A DNA stretch of 64,000 bases from Pedobacter sp. PACM 27299 (GTDB lineage: Bacteria; Bacteroidota; Bacteroidia; Sphingobacteriales; Sphingobacteriaceae), in the NCBI RefSeq assembly GCF_001412655.1, contig NZ_CP012996.1, positions 4,464,001 to 4,528,000 on the forward strand. Reading direction: 5' to 3'. Below the pieces are notes generated by a model, which was given only the letters and a program-made list of their open reading frames with translations, ran no database searches and was not told the origin of the DNA. The position numbers and the translations under genes are program-made. Of this stretch, positions 61,201 to 64,000 are shown piece after piece. The first letter of the stretch is position 1. Each line of letters begins with the position of its first letter.

Positions 61201-64000
61201 TTATTTTAATCTTTTAAGGATCTGGTCGATCTGCTCCTGTTGTTTAGTCATTTGCGTTTTCAAGTCCTCAATTTCTTTTTGTTGTTCTTTTATGGCTTGA
61301 ATCAGGATTCCCGTCAGCTGGGTATAATCTACTTTTAGAAAACCATCTTTGCCTTCTGTCACCATTTCAGGATATACTTTTTGTAATTCCTGGGCGATGA
61401 CGCCGATTTTCGGTCCTGCTGCATATTTGCGCTGGTCTTTGTATTCGAACCTTACTCCCCTGATCTGATCGATCTTTTGAAGGGTGGAACTTAACGTTTC
61501 AATATGGTTTTTTAACCTGCGGTCTGATGGGGTGTAAAAGTTGGCGCGGATCGTTAAATTCTGTGCAAAAATGGCACTTCCATCGGTTTCAAAAGTGACG
61601 CCTTTTCCTGCCATCCCATCTGCACTGATGGCATTTCCAGCGAGGATCACATTGGTGGTAGCGGTATGGTTACCCAAATTGTCTTTTCCGGCAGCTGCCG
61701 CAGCAGTTAATCCTGCATCCAGGGTTTGCTTATTTACAGCGTCTAGTTTTTCGATTGGATCAGCAACATTGCTTAGTTTAAAATTACCCATATCCAAGTC
61801 TTTTAATGGCAAGCCAAATCCAGATAATGGGATGGCTGTTTTTTCAATTTCTGAGGCTTTACCTGCAGTGTTACCCACTAAAAAGTAATCCTTTTTCAGG
61901 GCGATTGCGTCCGGGTTAAATGACTTTGTATCCAGGTAGTTTTTCGTGACCGCGTCTTGTGCTTCGCTTGGATCAGCAAGGCCAGTAATTTTCACACTAC
62001 CCATTGCCAATGGCGCTGTAGGTACAGCAAATCCTGTTAGTGAGATGGCTGATTTCTCAATTTCCGAAGCTTTGCCTGAAGCATCACCAATAAAGAATTT
62101 TCCTACGGCTAAAGCAGGAAGACCTGTTCCTGCTGTTCTTGAATCCACATAAGCTTTTGTGGCTGCATCCTGACCTGCATCAGGCTCGGCAAGGTTCATC
62201 AATTTAAAATTTGTGGTCCCATCGCCGAAAGAAATGTCTGCTTTTGGACCTGCAAAATCGCTCAGCGAAATGGCTGATTTCTTAAACGGCTCTGCCTTAT
62301 TTACACTATTTCCAACCAGAATATGGTCTGTAGCTAAGGTCATCGTTGCTGGATTGGCCACCTTAAGATCCACATAAGCCTTCGTTGCAGCATCCTGAGG
62401 TTGTTTCGGATCAGCCATAAAATTGATCTGAAACATATTATTTACATTATCTGCATCTCCCATCTCAATATTCGCTATTGGCTTTGCAAATCCACTCAAG
62501 GGGATTTGAACTTTAGGAATCGCGGTTGCTTTTCCTGTCGCACTTCCAACAAACATATTGTCTTCAGGGAGTCTCAATAATTTTTCCGGGGCCGTAAAAA
62601 GACCATCTACATATTTCTTATTTACCCCATCAGTTTCTACTTTAGGTTCGGCAAGGTCAGTCAATATCACACCGCCAAAAGACACACTTTTTATCGGTAC
62701 CCCAAAACCACTTAAAGGGATTGTATTTTTTAACACATCTGCTGCTTTCCCATTGGCATCCCCTACAAAAAAATTGTCTGCCGTTAAGTTCAAACTGGAA
62801 GCTGGGATCTTTAGTTCATCCACATATTTTTTAGTTACTGCATCCAATTCGGTCTCTGGCGCTTTCAGATTGGTAATTTTAAAACCAGCCATAGATAGCT
62901 CCTTAGTAGGATCAGCAAATCCAGTGATTGAGATGCCGCTTTTTAATATTGGGCTCGCCACATTCAGGTCACTACCAATTAAAAAGCTTCCCTTCGCCAG
63001 GGTAATTTTGTTGGGATTGATCGCTCTGGTATCTACATAATTTTTAGTAGCTGCATCCTGCGGATCTAAAGGTTCTCCAAGGTTGACGATTTTAAATTTC
63101 GCTCCTGCTCCGCTTACCCCCATAGATACATTATCTATGGCTTTATCAAATCCAGAAATAGGGATCAGGTTTTTTGGAGTTGGGGTAGCCACATTTAAAA
63201 TACTTCCTACAAAAAAGTTATTGGATGGCAATGTCAGAGCTGCTGGGTCCGCGAACAGGCCATCAACATAACCTTTGGTTGCGGCATCATTCGCTAAAGA
63301 TGGACCTTTCAGATTTTTAATCGCAAAATTACTGGTGCCATTCCCCATACGAACATCCGCTGTTGGGAAACTAAAACCACTCAATGGGATATTTCCTTTA
63401 TCCAACTTTTCGTTGAGAATGGCTAAATTATTAATGGTCAGTTTACCAACACTGTTTAACGTTGCATCACCAGATAGAGGAACAGAAACTGCTTCATTGG
63501 AAGCATTCCCCACAAAAATATGACCTTCACTCAGCACATTGTCTATCGACACCCAGCCGATGCTATTGTAGACATAAAGTTTATGATCAGACTGGTTATA
63601 AAACAAATCTCCTTCTCTTACCTTTACAACCGAAGGATCAGGATTTGTATTTCCCGTAGGCGTAGATCCATTGGTAGAGATTTTAAACCATAAAGCACCA
63701 TTGTAGATATAAGTATTGTTATCGTCTTTATTGAAGAACATTTCCCCTGCCTTTGCCGGATTTGGGAACTCAGATTTAGTACCGCTGGCAATGACTCCAC
63801 CACCTAAAGTGATCCAGCCTTTTTCTGTAAAGGCATAAAGTTTTTTGTCGGTTACGTTATAGAAAATATCACCGAATTTAGGGTTTTTAGGAATCTCTGC
63901 ATCGGTACCCGATTTAAATGCACGTATATCCTTATCTATATCTTGAATTGCGGCATTCATAACCGCTATTTTTAAAGCATCATTTGCATACTCTGGATCA
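61201..64000 (-). CDS. Phage tail fibre-like protein with C-terminal S74 chaperone domain (5' end outside window)
   Basis: The frame is open to the window edge, so the N-terminus is missing; 932 residues are visible. Three short GDIFYNVTDKKLYAF-type modules come first, then eight repeats with NFFVG, a short spacer, LSGF and DAATKAYVD motifs, the pattern of phage and bacterial tail-fibre proteins. The last 108 residues form an S74 intramolecular chaperone (SDRRLKNHI at its start, GVIAQELQKVYPEMV, LKVDYTQLTGILIQAIKEQQKEI), ending in a coiled coil. Such domains trimerise the fibre and then cut themselves off. No phage gene surrounds it. Spacing of 18 bases to the next gene makes one operon likely. 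Confidence 0.9.
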   Translation of the reverse strand, partial: DPEYANDALKIAVMNAAIQDIDKDIRAFKSGTDAEIPKNPKFGDIFYNVTDKKLYAFTEKGWITLGGGVIASGTKSEFPNPAKAGEMFFNKDDNNTYIYNGALWFKISTNGSTPTGNTNPDPSVVKVREGDLFYNQSDHKLYVYNSIGWVSIDNVLSEGHIFVGNASNEAVSVPLSGDATLNSVGKLTINNLAILNEKLDKGNIPLSGFSFPTADVRMGNGTSNFAIKNLKGPSLANDAATKGYVDGLFADPAALTLPSNNFFVGSILNVATPTPKNLIPISGFDKAIDNVSMGVSGAGAKFKIVNLGEPLDPQDAATKNYVDTRAINPNKITLAKGSFLIGSDLNVASPILKSGISITGFADPTKELSMAGFKITNLKAPETELDAVTKKYVDELKIPASSLNLTADNFFVGDANGKAADVLKNTIPLSGFGVPIKSVSFGGVILTDLAEPKVETDGVNKKYVDGLFTAPEKLLRLPEDNMFVGSATGKATAIPKVQIPLSGFAKPIANIEMGDADNVNNMFQINFMADPKQPQDAATKAYVDLKVANPATMTLATDHILVGNSVNKAEPFKKSAISLSDFAGPKADISFGDGTTNFKLMNLAEPDAGQDAATKAYVDSRTAGTGLPALAVGKFFIGDASGKASEIEKSAISLTGFAVPTAPLAMGSVKITGLADPSEAQDAVTKNYLDTKSFNPDAIALKKDYFLVGNTAGKASEIEKTAIPLSGFGLPLKDLDMGNFKLSNVADPIEKLDAVNKQTLDAGLTAAAAAGKDNLGNHTATTNVILAGNAISADGMAGKGVTFETDGSAIFAQNLTIRANFYTPSDRRLKNHIETLSSTLQKIDQIRGVRFEYKDQRKYAAGPKIGVIAQELQKVYPEMVTEGKDGFLKVDYTQLTGILIQAIKEQQKEIEDLKTQMTKQQEQIDQILKRLK

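Noticed and set aside
61201..64000. Prophage remnant suggested by the tail-fibre-like protein
   Set aside because: All visible neighbours are bacterial surface and T9SS genes with operon spacing, and no capsid, integrase or lysis gene occurs. Sequence beyond the window end could still change this.

Overview
The window looks like a chromosomal segment of a Bacteroidota bacterium, most likely Sphingobacteriaceae (Pedobacter or a close relative). The basis is a SusC/SusD system with an ECF sigma factor and FecR, a PorP/SprF protein, a type IX secretion type-B sorting domain, a HYC_CC_PP family protein, DUF4843, PKD-like, DUF3347 and DUF6268 proteins, and TAnnTTTG -7 promoter elements. I saw no tRNA, rRNA, CRISPR array, insertion sequence or prophage.

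Layout. 1-11 kb: the 3' part of an L,D-transpeptidase gene, a cold shock protein, an Omp85-type barrel with an N-terminal kinase-like domain, a YdcF-like protein, a DinB-like protein, a tight acvB-mprF pair (hydrolysis and synthesis of lysyl-phosphatidylglycerol), and a divergent VOC/HxlR pair with a clear inverted repeat at the HxlR start. 11.2-23.6 kb: a copper resistance island, all on the minus strand. It holds copA, copZ, a Cys-rich small exported protein, an AraC regulator with an N-terminal CxxC metal-binding segment, a HYC_CC_PP protein, a periplasmic HMA protein, then a Cus-type RND efflux operon (CusA as two ORFs, TolC-like CusC, two different CusB-like adaptors) and a DUF3347 lipoprotein.

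24-35.6 kb: a minus-strand nutrient uptake locus running sigma factor, FecR, SusC (broken into two ORFs by a frame change), SusD, DUF4843, PKD-like lipoprotein, thioredoxin-like protein and retropepsin-like protease. 35.8-41.1 kb: a PorT-like barrel, a LytS/LytTR two-component pair, a DUF6268 barrel, a PAS protein with a phosphoacceptor His but no ATPase domain, a GNAT acetyltransferase and a small XRE regulator.

41.2-64 kb: five closely spaced minus-strand genes spanning almost 23 kb. In transcription order they encode a phage-tail-fibre-like protein with a C-terminal S74 chaperone (5' end outside the window), a thioredoxin-like protein, a small protein with a type-B T9SS sorting domain, a PorP/SprF protein, and a 5582-residue secreted protein of about 35 Fn3-like repeats and 9 FISUMP domains. 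The first and last proteins share the same short N-terminal module. I read this as a candidate cell-surface fibre or adhesin system exported by T9SS, and it is the most interesting part of the window. The giant gene also carries recent tandem duplications of about 1.89 kb.
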